A stretch of DNA of 64,000 nt, taken from assembly GCF_001984215.1 (NCBI RefSeq), contig NZ_CP019420.1, positions 3,658,001-3,722,000 on the forward strand. Reading direction: 5' to 3'. The notes beneath the pieces were generated by a model that did no database searches, was not told the origin of the DNA, and was given only the letters and a program-made list of their open reading frames with translations. Of the stretch, positions 18,481 to 27,043 are shown in pieces. The stretch comes from Mycobacterium sp. MS1601 (GTDB taxonomy: Bacteria; Actinomycetota; Actinomycetes; Mycobacteriales; Mycobacteriaceae). The position numbers and the translations under genes were made by a program. The stretch's first letter is position 1. Each line of letters opens with the position of its first letter.

Positions 18481-18750
18481 TCTGACCGGTCGATGAGCCC
18501 GAGGGACGAGGGGGAGGGAGGGCCGGTCGCGTGTTTCTGACCGGTCGATGAGCCCGAGGGACGAGGGGGAGGAGGGCCGGTCGCGTGTTTCTGACCGGTC
18601 GATGAGCCCGAGGGACGAGGGGGAGGGAGGGCCGGTCGCGTGTTTCTGACCGGTCGATGAGCCCGAGGGACGAGGGGGAGGGAGGGCCGGTCGCGTGTTT
18701 CTGACCGGTCGATGAGCCCGAGGGACGAGGGGGAGGGAGGGCCGGTCGCG
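18481..18750. repeat. minisatellite, five tandem copies of a 55-bp unit
   Basis: Units begin at 18481, 18536, 18590, 18645 and 18700, giving periods of 55, 54, 55, 55 and a last truncated copy of about 51. Copies are otherwise essentially identical; copy 2 lacks one G in a GGG run. Each begins CTGACCGGTCGATGAGCCCG and is G-rich in the middle. The array fills most of the 339-bp gap between the divergent lipid-droplet-type gene and ispH, where both promoters must lie. It looks like a MIRU/VNTR-class repeat. Confidence 0.95.
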
Positions 18751-18804
18751 ATTCTCTGAGCTGCCAAGTGGCCCGGTTAGACCGCGGGAAAGTACCCTGG
18801 CACC

Positions 18805-19824
18805 ATGCCGCCTACCGTCAACATGGGGATTCCCGGAGCCACTCTGGCAGTGGCTCGATCTTCTGGGAACCAGAAGGTGGCCAAGCGAGTCCTGCTCGCT
18901 GAGCCGCGCGGCTACTGCGCCGGCGTGGATCGTGCCGTGGAAACCGTCGAACGTGCGCTCGAAAAGCACGGCGCTCCGGTCTACGTCCGCCACGAGATCG
19001 TGCACAACCGCTACGTCGTGGACACACTGGCCAAGGCAGGTGCCGTCTTCGTCGAGCAAACCGACGAGGTGCCCGAGGGTGCCATCGTGGTGTTCTCGGC
19101 CCACGGTGTCGCGCCCACGGTCCACGAGGAGGCGGCGGCCCGCAATCTGAAGACCATCGACGCCACGTGCCCGCTGGTCACCAAGGTGCACAACGAGGCC
19201 AAGCGCTTCGCCCGTGACGACTACGACATCCTGCTCGTCGGCCATGAAGGCCACGAGGAGGTGGTGGGCACCGCTGGTGAGGCACCCGATCACGTACAGG
19301 TGGTGGACAACCCCGACGCTGTGGACAAGGTGACCGTTCGTGACCCGAACAAGGTCATCTGGCTGTCGCAGACCACGTTGAGCGTCGACGAGACCATGGA
19401 GACAGTGCGCCGGTTGCGGGAGAAGTTCCCGACGCTGCAGGACCCTCCCAGCGACGACATCTGCTATGCCACCCAGAACCGTCAGGTGGCCGTCAAGGCG
19501 ATGGCGCCCGAATGTGAGCTGGTGATCGTCGTCGGCTCGAAGAATTCATCGAACTCCGTCCGCCTGGTCGAGGTGGCGCTCGGTGCCGGCTCCGACTCGT
19601 CCTACCTGGTGGACTACGCCGAAGACATCGACCCGGCCTGGCTCGAAGGCGTCACCACCGTCGGCGTCACCTCGGGTGCGTCGGTGCCCGAGATCCTGGT
19701 GAAGGGCGTGCTGGAGCGGCTGGCGGACTACGGCTACGGCACGGTACAGCCGGTCACCACCGCCAACGAGACCCTGGTCTTCGCGCTGCCCCGCGAGATC
19801 CGCCCGGCGCGCCGCTCTGTGTGA
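18805..19824 (+). CDS. ispH: 4-hydroxy-3-methylbut-2-enyl diphosphate reductase
   Basis: A 339-residue IspH (LytB2), the last enzyme of the MEP isoprenoid pathway, which makes IPP and DMAPP using a [4Fe-4S] cluster. The three cluster cysteines are in GYCAGVDRA (Cys38), DATCPLV and [11 protein letters not shown]. Substrate-binding HGV, EGHEE and SSNS segments are present. The sequence and neighbours match M. tuberculosis Rv1110 closely. The upstream region is the minisatellite. Confidence 0.97.
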   Translation: MPPTVNMGIPGATLAVARSSGNQKVAKRVLLAEPRGYCAGVDRAVETVERALEKHGAPVYVRHEIVHNRYVVDTLAKAGAVFVEQTDEVPEGAIVVFSAHGVAPTVHEEAAARNLKTIDATCPLVTKVHNEAKRFARDDYDILLVGHEGHEEVVGTAGEAPDHVQVVDNPDAVDKVTVRDPNKVIWLSQTTLSVDETMETVRRLREKFPTLQDPPSDDICYATQNRQVAVKAMAPECELVIVVGSKNSSNSVRLVEVALGAGSDSSYLVDYAEDIDPAWLEGVTTVGVTSGASVPEILVKGVLERLADYGYGTVQPVTTANETLVFALPREIRPARRSV

Positions 19825-19827
19825 CGT

Positions 19828-20952
19828 TCAGGCGTCGTAGCGCCAGCGATCCGAATCCAGACTGTGCTTGGCGCGCGTGCGCGGCCGGGTGCGGTGTTCC
19901 ACCCGATCCTCGCCCTCAGTGGTGTCCCCTCGGTAGCGCACGCGTGACACCGGGTGATGCGTGCTTCCACCGTTGGTCGCGGGACGCCGCCGCGGCGCCT
20001 CGTAGGGCTCGGGCGGGTAGGGCTCATAGGACTCATGACGATCGGGGCGCCGACGGGGCCGCTCATAGGAAGTCCGAGCATCCCACTCCCTGGGGCTGCG
20101 GTCACGCGGATCCCGCTCCCGTGGCTCGCGTTCCCGCGGGCGGTAGTCCCCCCTAGAGCGTGAACCGGGCTCACGTGGCTCACGTGGCTCACGTGGACGC
20201 CGCCGCGGAGCCTCGGGGTCCACGTCGCGCACAGGGCGGCGCTTGCGCGGCGGCTCGGCTTCCAGGTCATCGATCGGTGGACGGGCGTGCCGCGAGCGGG
20301 TGGCCGGCGGGCGCTTGGGGCTGCGGGAGCTGGTGGAACGGCGGCTGGTGCTCTTGCGGGCTGCGGACCGGTCGACCTTGTGCGCACGAGGTTGCTCGTC
20401 GCTGTCCTCGATATCCTCGGGATCGGTGCCGTTGATCAGCGCCGACAGCTTGGCGCGTAGCCCGGCGAACGCGGGTGTCGCATGGTCGTCTGCGCTCTCC
20501 TCGTCGGTGTCAGGCGCTGAACGCGAACCCAGATACCAGCGACCCGCACCGATCAGCAGCACCACCGCCGACGTGGTGAGCATCAACACAAAACGTTCGA
20601 TCAACGGGTAGCCCGCGTTGATCAGGATGTCTCTGATCCCGGAGATGTTCGCCTGGTGGAACAGGAAGTAGGCGCCGGGGACCGCCACGAACAGCAGCAG
20701 TGGCGGCTGCACCACAGCGGTGAACAGACCGTTCTGCCGTACCGCCAGCACCGCCGCAACACACCCGATGACATAGAGCGCCGCGAAGACGGACGTCAGC
20801 TCCTTGTTGCCGGATCCGGCGTCGAAAGCGAACCCGATGACGGTGGCGGTGACAGCGATGACGATGGCTCCCCACCACGGCACACCGCGGAAATTCGGGT
20901 GCACCGAGCGCTGGGCGGCCGGTACCGTCGGCCTCGCTCTCTGTGCTGACAC
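19828..20952 (-). CDS. DUF6542-type membrane protein with a disordered charged tail (Rv1111c-like)
   Basis: A 374-residue protein starting at GTG 20952. Residues 25-150 contain four hydrophobic helices, matching a short membrane domain. Residues 185-374 are a low-complexity, very Arg/Asp/Glu/Pro-rich tail that is probably disordered. The tail includes a 9-bp tandem repeat at about 20170-20200 that encodes repeated Pro-Arg-Glu units. It is convergent with ispH, with a 3-base gap. The function is unknown. Confidence 0.85.
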   Translation of the reverse strand: MSAQRARPTVPAAQRSVHPNFRGVPWWGAIVIAVTATVIGFAFDAGSGNKELTSVFAALYVIGCVAAVLAVRQNGLFTAVVQPPLLLFVAVPGAYFLFHQANISGIRDILINAGYPLIERFVLMLTTSAVVLLIGAGRWYLGSRSAPDTDEESADDHATPAFAGLRAKLSALINGTDPEDIEDSDEQPRAHKVDRSAARKSTSRRSTSSRSPKRPPATRSRHARPPIDDLEAEPPRKRRPVRDVDPEAPRRRPREPREPREPGSRSRGDYRPREREPRERDPRDRSPREWDARTSYERPRRRPDRHESYEPYPPEPYEAPRRRPATNGGSTHHPVSRVRYRGDTTEGEDRVEHRTRPRTRAKHSLDSDRWRYDA

Positions 20953-21035
20953 ACGACGACCGTACCGGCTTTGTATGCGGGACGACGGCCAGCGCCCGTC
21001 CGACCCGCATGTCGAGTCTCTACACTTTGGGTCCT

Positions 21036-22109
21036 GTGAGCTTGAACCTGGGAATCGTAGGCCTGCCCAACGTCGGAAAATCGACGTTGTTCAATGCGCT
21101 GACGCGCAACAACGTGCTGGCCGCCAACTATCCATTCGCGACCATCGAGCCCAATGAGGGCGTGGTTCCGCTGCCCGATCCCAGGCTCGGTGAGCTGGCG
21201 AAGATCTTCTCGTCGGAGAAGCTGGTGCCTGCGACTGTGACGTTCGTCGACATCGCCGGCATTGTGAAAGGCGCCTCCGAGGGTGCCGGACTGGGTAACA
21301 AGTTCCTGGCCAACATCCGTGAGTCCGACGCCATCTGTCAGGTGGTGCGGGTGTTCGCCGATGACGATGTGGTGCACGTCGACGGCCGGGTGGATCCCGC
21401 GGCGGACATCGAGATCATCAACACCGAACTGATCCTGGCCGACATGCAGACACTCGAGAAGGCCATTCCGCGGTTGGAGAAGGAAGCCCGCAACAACAAG
21501 GACCGCAAGGCCGTGCACGAGGCGGCGGTGGCGGCGCAAGAGGTGCTCAACTCCGGTACCACCCTGTTCTCGGCAGGCACCGACACCGCTCTGCTGCGTG
21601 AGCTGAACCTGATGACCACCAAGCCGTTCCTGTACGTGTTCAACGCCGACGAGACGGTGCTCACCGACGAGGCGAAGATCGCCGAGCTTCGCGGGCTGGT
21701 GGCTCCGGCCGACGCGGTGTTCCTGGACGCCAAGATCGAGGCCGAGTTGGCCGAGCTGGACGACGAGTCCGCCATGGAACTGCTGGAGTCCATCGGCCAG
21801 ACCGAGAAGGGTCTGGATGCCTTGGCGCGCGCGGGTTTTCACACGTTGAAGCTGCAGACCTATCTGACGGCCGGGCCCAAGGAGGCCCGCGCGTGGACCA
21901 TCCACCAGGGGGACACCGCACCCAAGGCCGCCGGGGTGATCCACACCGACTTCGAGAAGGGCTTCATCAAGGCTGAGATCGTGTCGTTCGACGACCTGGC
22001 CGCCGCGGGTTCGATGGCCGCCGCCAAGGCTGCGGGCAAGGTGCGGATGGAGGGCAAGGACTACGTGATGGTCGACGGCGACGTGGTGGAGTTCCGCTTC
22101 AACGTGTGA
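21036..22109 (+). CDS. ychF: redox-regulated ATPase YchF
   Basis: A 357-residue Obg-like P-loop protein. The N-terminal SLNLGIVGLPNVGKST carries the P-loop, DIAGIV is the G3 region, a coiled-coil domain covers roughly residues 135-200, and the C-terminus is a TGS domain. It hydrolyses ATP rather than GTP and associates with ribosomes. I chose GTG 21036; the frame is open further upstream but without similarity. Its last 33 bases, with the stop, are repeated at 22270-22302. Confidence 0.95.
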   Translation: MSLNLGIVGLPNVGKSTLFNALTRNNVLAANYPFATIEPNEGVVPLPDPRLGELAKIFSSEKLVPATVTFVDIAGIVKGASEGAGLGNKFLANIRESDAICQVVRVFADDDVVHVDGRVDPAADIEIINTELILADMQTLEKAIPRLEKEARNNKDRKAVHEAAVAAQEVLNSGTTLFSAGTDTALLRELNLMTTKPFLYVFNADETVLTDEAKIAELRGLVAPADAVFLDAKIEAELAELDDESAMELLESIGQTEKGLDALARAGFHTLKLQTYLTAGPKEARAWTIHQGDTAPKAAGVIHTDFEKGFIKAEIVSFDDLAAAGSMAAAKAAGKVRMEGKDYVMVDGDVVEFRFNV

Positions 22110-22302
22110 GTCGAAGCCGGTTAGGCCCGGCCAGCGAAGCGATCTGCCATTCGCAATGTTCCGCTGACAGCGTCGCTACGCATATATATGCATAGCGGAG
22201 CTGTCAGCGGAACATTGCGGACGGGCACCGTCGCTCGGCCCGCGGCAGACGCTGTTCGGCTGCGGAATCTGGTGGACTTCCGGTTCAACGTGTGAGTCGA
22301 AG
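22084..22302. repeat. direct repeat of the ychF 3' end flanking an insert
   Basis: Bases 22084-22116 (last eight codons of ychF, stop, and six following bases) recur at 22270-22302 with two mismatches, an offset of 186. The second copy reads in frame as LVDFRFNV plus stop. The 153-bp insert between them holds the 68-bp palindrome. This resembles either a duplication or an element inserted at the 3' end of ychF that restored the gene end. Confidence 0.85.
22152..22219. repeat. 68-bp near-perfect palindrome
   Basis: Bases 22152-22171 and 22200-22219 are perfect 20-bp inverted repeats. The middle continues the symmetry through CGCTACGCATAT/ATATGCATAGCG, leaving only two mismatched pairs plus one wobble pair. 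It could form a cruciform, or a very strong RNA hairpin that terminates ychF transcription. The AT-rich centre is unlike the surrounding sequence. Confidence 0.9.
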
Positions 22303-22322
22303 TCAAGGCGTAGACCCTCCTG

Positions 22323-22338
22323 CTGGACACCTGTCCAG
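22323..22338. promoter_or_regulatory. palindrome upstream of the NTF2-like gene
   Basis: CTGGACACCTGTCCAG is a 7+2+7 perfect inverted repeat, 44 bases before the ATG at 22382. It has the form of a dimeric repressor site. The regulator is unknown. Confidence 0.4.
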
Positions 22339-22381
22339 ATATCGTGGTCATCACCTTGATGAGGACGGAGATGGGGCAGAG

Positions 22382-22810
22382 ATGAGCAAGGTTCCGAGCC
22401 GGGAGGCCCGCTTGGCGCACGCATCCAAGCACGCCGATCTGTGGAATGCGGGCAAGAAGGACGAGTGGGTGGCGTCATGGCGCACCATCTGTCCCGGGGA
22501 GGTTCGCATGTTCGACCCCGTCGGCACCGAGGAGAAACACGGTTTCGCAGCCGCCACGTCGGATGCCTTCGACATGTTTCAGTCGATCCTCAAGATCAAG
22601 ATGATCACGGTTCAGGTCAATGGGAACGAGATGGCATGGGTGTGCGAGAACCACTTCGGCAAGGAACCGAATGTCGGCGTTGCGCACAGCATCGAGACCT
22701 TCGCCTGGGACGACGACGGGAACCTACTCATCAAGACCTATTACCCGATGCCGGAATCTGTCGGTGGCGATGCCGACCCATACGCCCATCTGTTGGAGGG
22801 CCAGAAGTAG
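22382..22810 (+). CDS. NTF2/SnoaL-like fold protein
   Basis: A 142-residue protein with the SnoaL/NTF2 pattern: an N-terminal helix (ARLAHASKHADLWNAGKKDEWVASW), a short segment on a DPVGTEE loop, then beta-strands with WVCENHF and IETFAWDDDGNLLIKTYYPM. Members are small hydrolases, isomerases or binding proteins. No catalytic role can be assigned. I chose ATG 22382, since the frame upstream lies in the region between the ychF repeat and the gene. Confidence 0.65.
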   Translation: MSKVPSREARLAHASKHADLWNAGKKDEWVASWRTICPGEVRMFDPVGTEEKHGFAAATSDAFDMFQSILKIKMITVQVNGNEMAWVCENHFGKEPNVGVAHSIETFAWDDDGNLLIKTYYPMPESVGGDADPYAHLLEGQK

Positions 22811-22867
22811 TCAGCGTGGTGGAGTTCCGAGTTCATACAACGTCTGATTCGCGGAGAAGAACTGAGC

Positions 22868-23437
22868 ATGGAGTTCAACATCAGAGATGCCACAACGGTT
22901 GATCTTGACCAGGCCGCTCGCACACTGGCTGCAGCCTTCGACACCTATGCCTGGACCCGGTGGTCGATTCCGGAGGATGGCTACCGAGGTCGCCTGGAAC
23001 AGCTGCAGCGGCTGTACCTCGGCTACGCACTCGACGAGGGTGTTGTGCTGGTCAGCGACCAGCTTCGTGGAGTGATTGCACTGCTTGCACCGACGGCGTC
23101 TCCGCCGACGGCCGAGTTCCAGGATCAGGTTGCACGTTTGCACGGCGGGCGACTTGCAGACGTAGCACGAGTAGCGACTCCGGCTCCGCCGGAGAGTGCC
23201 TGGAACCTGGCCACGCTGGGCGTCCCCCCCGATGATCAGGGTAAAGGCCTCGGCGCTGCACTTGTTGCGGCCGGCCTGGCTGCGATTGACGGATCCGACA
23301 CCGGCAACGTCGCGCTGGAAACGTCGGATGAGCGCAACGTACGACTTTACGAGCGTGCTGGGTTCGCGGTCACTGCAACGACAGCCATCGCTGAGGGGCC
23401 GGTGGTCTACTCCATGTTTCGCCGCGCTCGTCCTTGA
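22868..23437 (+). CDS. GNAT-family N-acetyltransferase
   Basis: A 189-residue GNAT protein. The acetyl-CoA motif is DDQGKGLGAALV (Q/RxxGxG), and the C-terminal strand-helix ETSDERNVRLYERAGF is typical. Acceptor unknown. It stands 57 bases after the NTF2-like gene on the same strand. Confidence 0.8.
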   Translation: MEFNIRDATTVDLDQAARTLAAAFDTYAWTRWSIPEDGYRGRLEQLQRLYLGYALDEGVVLVSDQLRGVIALLAPTASPPTAEFQDQVARLHGGRLADVARVATPAPPESAWNLATLGVPPDDQGKGLGAALVAAGLAAIDGSDTGNVALETSDERNVRLYERAGFAVTATTAIAEGPVVYSMFRRARP

Positions 23438-23470
23438 TGGACCTACGTCTGGGGACAGCTCCGCTTCAGG

Positions 23471-23620
23471 ATGCAGCTGGACCGATGCCGTCAAAGATCC
23501 GACGACGAACTACTCGCCATTGCTGCCGAGCTGACAGATGCGCATGGGATTGCCGCTGCGCAAACGGGTTTGTGCACAGCGCCCACAGCTGCGGGCTACG
23601 CGGGACAAGTGCTCGCCTAG
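23471..23620 (+). CDS. possible small protein between the two GNAT genes
   Basis: An ATG-started frame of 49 codons with a helical, well-formed middle (RSDDELLAIAAELTDAHG) that ends ten bases before the next GNAT start. There is no recognisable family and no clear ribosome site. It may be a fragment of an older gene. Confidence 0.2.
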   Translation: MQLDRCRQRSDDELLAIAAELTDAHGIAAAQTGLCTAPTAAGYAGQVLA

Positions 23621-23630
23621 TGTCATACGC

Positions 23631-24086
23631 ATGTCGAGTGAGGTTGTGATCCGAAAAGTTCGGGGAGCGGAGGACTTCCCGGTGCTCGTGGACATATGGC
23701 GCAGCGCGGTGGCCGCCACGCACGATTTCCTCGAGGAAAAGCATCGGGCGGACATCGAGGAACGCCTGGCCACGACGTATCTACCTCACGTGAACCTCGT
23801 TGTCGCAGAGCGCGATGGCGAGCCGGTCGGCTTCGCGGGAACGGATTCCGGGAAACTGGAGATGCTGTTCGTTGACGCCGAATCCCGCGGGAGCGGTATC
23901 GGAACCGCACTGTTGGAGCATGTAATTGCCACGCACGACGTGGTTTCTGTTGATGTCAACGAGCAGAACGACCAGGCGGTCGGTTTCTACGCACATGCAG
24001 GTTTCGTGGTGGTTGGGCGCAGCCCGGTCGACGGAGACGGACTGCCCTACCCGTTGTTGCACATGACGCTTCCTTGTGAGAGTTAG
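23631..24086 (+). CDS. GNAT-family N-acetyltransferase
   Basis: A 151-residue GNAT protein. It has ESRGSGIGTALLEHVI as the acetyl-CoA motif and NEQNDQAVGFYAHAGFVVVGRS as the C-terminal signature. It is a compact single-domain member with little similarity to the GNAT at 22868 beyond the fold. Acceptor unknown. The frame is open further upstream, but ATG 23631 gives the normal family start. The 222 bases after it (24087-24308) hold no gene I can support. Confidence 0.8.
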   Translation: MSSEVVIRKVRGAEDFPVLVDIWRSAVAATHDFLEEKHRADIEERLATTYLPHVNLVVAERDGEPVGFAGTDSGKLEMLFVDAESRGSGIGTALLEHVIATHDVVSVDVNEQNDQAVGFYAHAGFVVVGRSPVDGDGLPYPLLHMTLPCES

Positions 24087-24308
24087 GCGAGCGCAGCGAT
24101 TGGTGTCGCCAGCAGCGATCACGATCCTGCAGACAACCTCGTACTGATGCTGACTCCGCCGCTGGAGTTGGGTCGGTGGGCGTGGACGGTCCTGCTGGTG
24201 AACACGGTGAGCGTGAGAGGTGGCTCGCGCTTCGCGAGGCTGAACTGGCGCGACGTCATCGGGTGGCCGATGAACGGGAGCGAACGCCTGGACCGCATCG
24301 ACGAGAAA

Positions 24309-25247
24309 CTAGACCGGTGGCGGCGCAGGCTCCTCGGGCGGTGGTCTGAGCGCCACCACCGCGGACAGGATCAGGATGCCACCTGCCACCGTCACCCAGG
24401 TCAGTCGCTCACCGAGTAGGGCAGCCGCCAGCAGTGCCGCCGACACCGGCTCAAGTAACGTCGCGACCGTCGCCGCCGAACCGGACGTGGTGCGCAACCC
24501 CAGGTAGAGCAACCCGTAGGCCAGGGCCATGGTTGCCACCCCGAGGTACAGCAGCAGAGCCCACGACGCCGCGTCTCCAGGGAGAACGGGTTCGTCGGTG
24601 ACCAGTGCAAAAGCCAGGAACGGCGCCAGCACCACCGCGCCGGCGGTGGTGGCACAGGCGTTGAGGGATACCGCGTCCACCCGGACGGCCAGGTGGTGCC
24701 CCAACACCGTGGTCGCCGCGTAGGTGGCGCCCGACAGCACCGCCAGTCCGATGCCCAGCGCAGTGTTGCCGCCGGACGTCGGGGCCACGTGGTCGGCGCC
24801 GAGGCTGACCACTACGAGCCCGGTGAGCGCGGCCACCAGAACAGTCACGTCACGCGGCGTCGGGAGTGTCCTTCGCGTCGCGTGTTCCCAGGCTGCCGTC
24901 AGCACCGGCGCGAGTCCCAGCGCGACCACCGTCGACACACTGACACCGACCATCAACACGGAGACGAAGTAGAGGCCCTGATAGATCGCGGTGCCTGAAC
25001 CGACCGCGACAGCCAGCAGCGGGTGGGTGCGGAACGTGGTGACCAGGGTGCGCCACCGGCGGGTTGCCAGCAGGAACAGCAGGACGGCCACAGCGGCCAG
25101 GAGCATCCGCCAGGCGCTCGTCGTCATGGCGCCGAGCCCGTCGCGGTTGTGCAGGAGGGTCGCCACCAGACCGCCTGTGCCCCAGAGCACTCCGGCGGTG
25201 CTGACGTAAAGCAGCCCCATCCGACTGGTTCTGGATTCTGGCGTCAC
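24309..25247 (-). CDS. EamA/DMT-superfamily exporter
   Basis: A 312-residue protein with ten hydrophobic helices in two EamA repeats, the drug/metabolite transporter layout. SVSTVVALGLAPVLTA and ATVATLLEPVSAALLAALLLGE are the conserved half-ends. Start is GTG 25247, or ATG 25220 nine residues in. Substrate unknown. Confidence 0.85.
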   Translation of the reverse strand: MTPESRTSRMGLLYVSTAGVLWGTGGLVATLLHNRDGLGAMTTSAWRMLLAAVAVLLFLLATRRWRTLVTTFRTHPLLAVAVGSGTAIYQGLYFVSVLMVGVSVSTVVALGLAPVLTAAWEHATRRTLPTPRDVTVLVAALTGLVVVSLGADHVAPTSGGNTALGIGLAVLSGATYAATTVLGHHLAVRVDAVSLNACATTAGAVVLAPFLAFALVTDEPVLPGDAASWALLLYLGVATMALAYGLLYLGLRTTSGSAATVATLLEPVSAALLAAALLGERLTWVTVAGGILILSAVVALRPPPEEPAPPPV

Positions 25248-25299
25248 CGCAACAACCTAGCGTCTGCCTGTTGTCGCCGTCGCGCGCATTTCCGGGCGG

Positions 25300-26004
25300 T
25301 CAGGCGCGCAGAACCGAAATCTCCTTGCCCAGTTCATAACCCGCCACCAAGGGCAGGTCGTCACCACTCCAGAACGAGCCGGGATCAAAGTAGTTCTCCC
25401 GTTTCTCGGTGTTGACCAAACCCATCTCCTCGTAGGTGATGGCCACGGTCTCAGCGCAGTAGGCGGTTTCGAGGCCGACCCGGCGGGTGGTCTTGCTTCG
25501 TTCTGCAGATTCTCGAACCTTCTTGTGTACGAACGGGATTCCGCGGGTCCAATCGCTCAGCGTGGGCAGTCGTCCCCGCATCCACCGACCGGTGAGGCGG
25601 GCGGTGGTGGGGAAGGCGGTGCCGTTCATCCGCGCGATCACCTTCAGCATGGCGTCTTCTTGGGCGCGCGTGGCATACGGCGAGAGCTGGCGCAGCCAGC
25701 ACCGCTGCTCGTATTTGGTCATCCACTGCTCCACCGCGGCGCGCAGATCATTGAGTTGGACGCCGCGGTGGTTGGTGCCCGTCCACAGATCCAGGAGTTT
25801 GTCACCGAGTTCGGCGTGCCAGATCAGCGGCGGCAGGTCGTCGATGGCCACGGTCATTCCCACGTGGTTCACCGGAGCGTTGGTCATGGTCTGGATGGCC
25901 CGGTCGGGGCCGGAGCCGCCGCGAAACAACCAGATGTCACCGGTTCGGGTGACTTCCAGTGCCTTCTCCAGGGACACGCTGTGGTTCCCGATGCTCGCGC
26001 TCAC
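25300..26004 (-). CDS. permuted NlpC/P60-like (YiiX-type) cysteine peptidase-fold protein
   Basis: A 234-residue protein from GTG 26004. The N-terminal strand TGDIWLFRGG with the following NHVGMTV matches the permuted papain-like fold, with the histidine in NHVGM. The candidate nucleophile is in AYCAETVAITYEEMG near residue 185. In such permuted members His precedes Cys in sequence. The substrate could be a peptide or lipid amide. There is no signal peptide. I am fairly sure of the fold but not of the activity. Confidence 0.6.
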   Translation of the reverse strand: MSASIGNHSVSLEKALEVTRTGDIWLFRGGSGPDRAIQTMTNAPVNHVGMTVAIDDLPPLIWHAELGDKLLDLWTGTNHRGVQLNDLRAAVEQWMTKYEQRCWLRQLSPYATRAQEDAMLKVIARMNGTAFPTTARLTGRWMRGRLPTLSDWTRGIPFVHKKVRESAERSKTTRRVGLETAYCAETVAITYEEMGLVNTEKRENYFDPGSFWSGDDLPLVAGYELGKEISVLRA

Positions 26005-26030
26005 CCCGGCAGCTTAGGCACACTGTCGGG

Positions 26031-26192
26031 GTGCGCAACGTATGGAAGTGGATCGGGCTGGCCGGTGTTGTCGGGGTGGCCGCCGGCGGTGTGCTCGTCG
26101 CCCGTGACCAGCGTCGGCGAAATGCATACACGCCGAACGAGATTCGCGCCCGGCTGCATCAGCGTCTGGCCGAATCGGAGTCCGGCTCCTGA
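26031..26192 (+). CDS. small single-helix membrane protein
   Basis: A 53-residue protein from GTG 26031. VWKWIGLAGVVGVAAGGVLVA forms one membrane helix, followed by a basic stretch and a soluble C-terminus (YTPNEIRARLHQRLAES). It is divergent from the peptidase-like gene, with starts 26 bases apart, and its stop abuts the TetR gene stop. Function unknown. Confidence 0.65.
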   Translation: MRNVWKWIGLAGVVGVAAGGVLVARDQRRRNAYTPNEIRARLHQRLAESESGS

Positions 26193-26798
26193 CTAGTGGC
26201 TCAGGGCCCGGAACCACAATGCGGTCAGCGTGTCGATCAGCACCTCGGATTCGACGGGCACGCTGGCGTCGATGATGGCAGCGTGCACCTGCGCCTCTGT
26301 TCCAGCCACCAGCATGGAGGCCACCAGCCCACGGTTGTCGTGAGCAACGTCGAGTCGCTCGAGGTGCCGCGCAACCTCCTGGGCTATCGCGGCGTTGGCG
26401 GTGCGCAATCGCTTCAACAGTGCTTCGGACCTGGGTGCACTGTCATACAGAAGGCGGTGAAGCTGCGGTTCCTCGACGTGCAACCGCACGTTGACTTCGA
26501 TCCCGGCGCGCAGCGACTCCCGCAGATCGGGACGTTCCTCCCGTAGGCGGGAGAACACCGCCATCATCGATTCCTTGGCGCCCGCCAGATGCCGGTCCGC
26601 CAAGGCGTACAGAAGTGCGTCTTTGTCCGGGAAGTAGTGATACAGCGTCCCGATCGAGATGCCCGCGGCTTCGGCGACCTTGTTGGTGGTGGTGCCCGTG
26701 TAGCCGAGCTCCTCGAAGGTCTTGGCGGCGACGTCGAGCACACGCTCGTAGGTTTCGCGGGACCGTTGCTGTTGTGGAGAGTTACGTGGTTTCGGCAT
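26193..26798 (-). CDS. TetR-family transcriptional regulator
   Basis: A 201-residue regulator. The N-terminal HTH domain is classical (RVLDVAAKTFEELGYTGTTTNKVAEAAGISIGTLYHYFPDKDALL), followed by a helical ligand domain. The target is unknown. Upstream lie 245 bases without a gene, then the end of an alpha/beta hydrolase gene on the same strand. Confidence 0.9.
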   Translation of the reverse strand: MPKPRNSPQQQRSRETYERVLDVAAKTFEELGYTGTTTNKVAEAAGISIGTLYHYFPDKDALLYALADRHLAGAKESMMAVFSRLREERPDLRESLRAGIEVNVRLHVEEPQLHRLLYDSAPRSEALLKRLRTANAAIAQEVARHLERLDVAHDNRGLVASMLVAGTEAQVHAAIIDASVPVESEVLIDTLTALWFRALSH

Positions 26799-27043
26799 CT
26801 AGTTGCATTTATGTCGGTGAGCGCGTGATCTGTGTGATCGCCACTCGCGGCGTTATTCGCAACGTACCCCAGACTGCGACGCAGGCGCATCAACTGTCGA
26901 TTTCAACTATCTTCACGCTATCGCCAAGTCCGGGAACGGGTATCGATAGAAATGTGCACCGGGTCGAGGGCGTGAATTGTGGAAGCGTGGTTCTGCATTT
27001 CCTCGGGTTGCGACACAATCACGTTGACCGACAACATGATCCA

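Noticed and set aside
18481..18750. Tandem repeats as a CRISPR array
   Set aside because: The copies are contiguous with no unique spacers, so it is a minisatellite.
17914..19293. 459-codon minus frame across the minisatellite
   Set aside because: The N-terminal part is only translated repeat (Ser-Gly-Ser-Thr-Gly type) and runs antisense into ispH. The real gene is 17914-18465.
22152..22219. Palindrome as insertion-sequence termini
   Set aside because: The arms face each other with only 28 bases between and no transposase is present.
24147..24419. 90-codon + frame in the gap before the EamA gene
   Set aside because: It overlaps the EamA 3' end, has no family match, and the start region looks like non-coding sequence. 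Possibly a remnant, but not supported.
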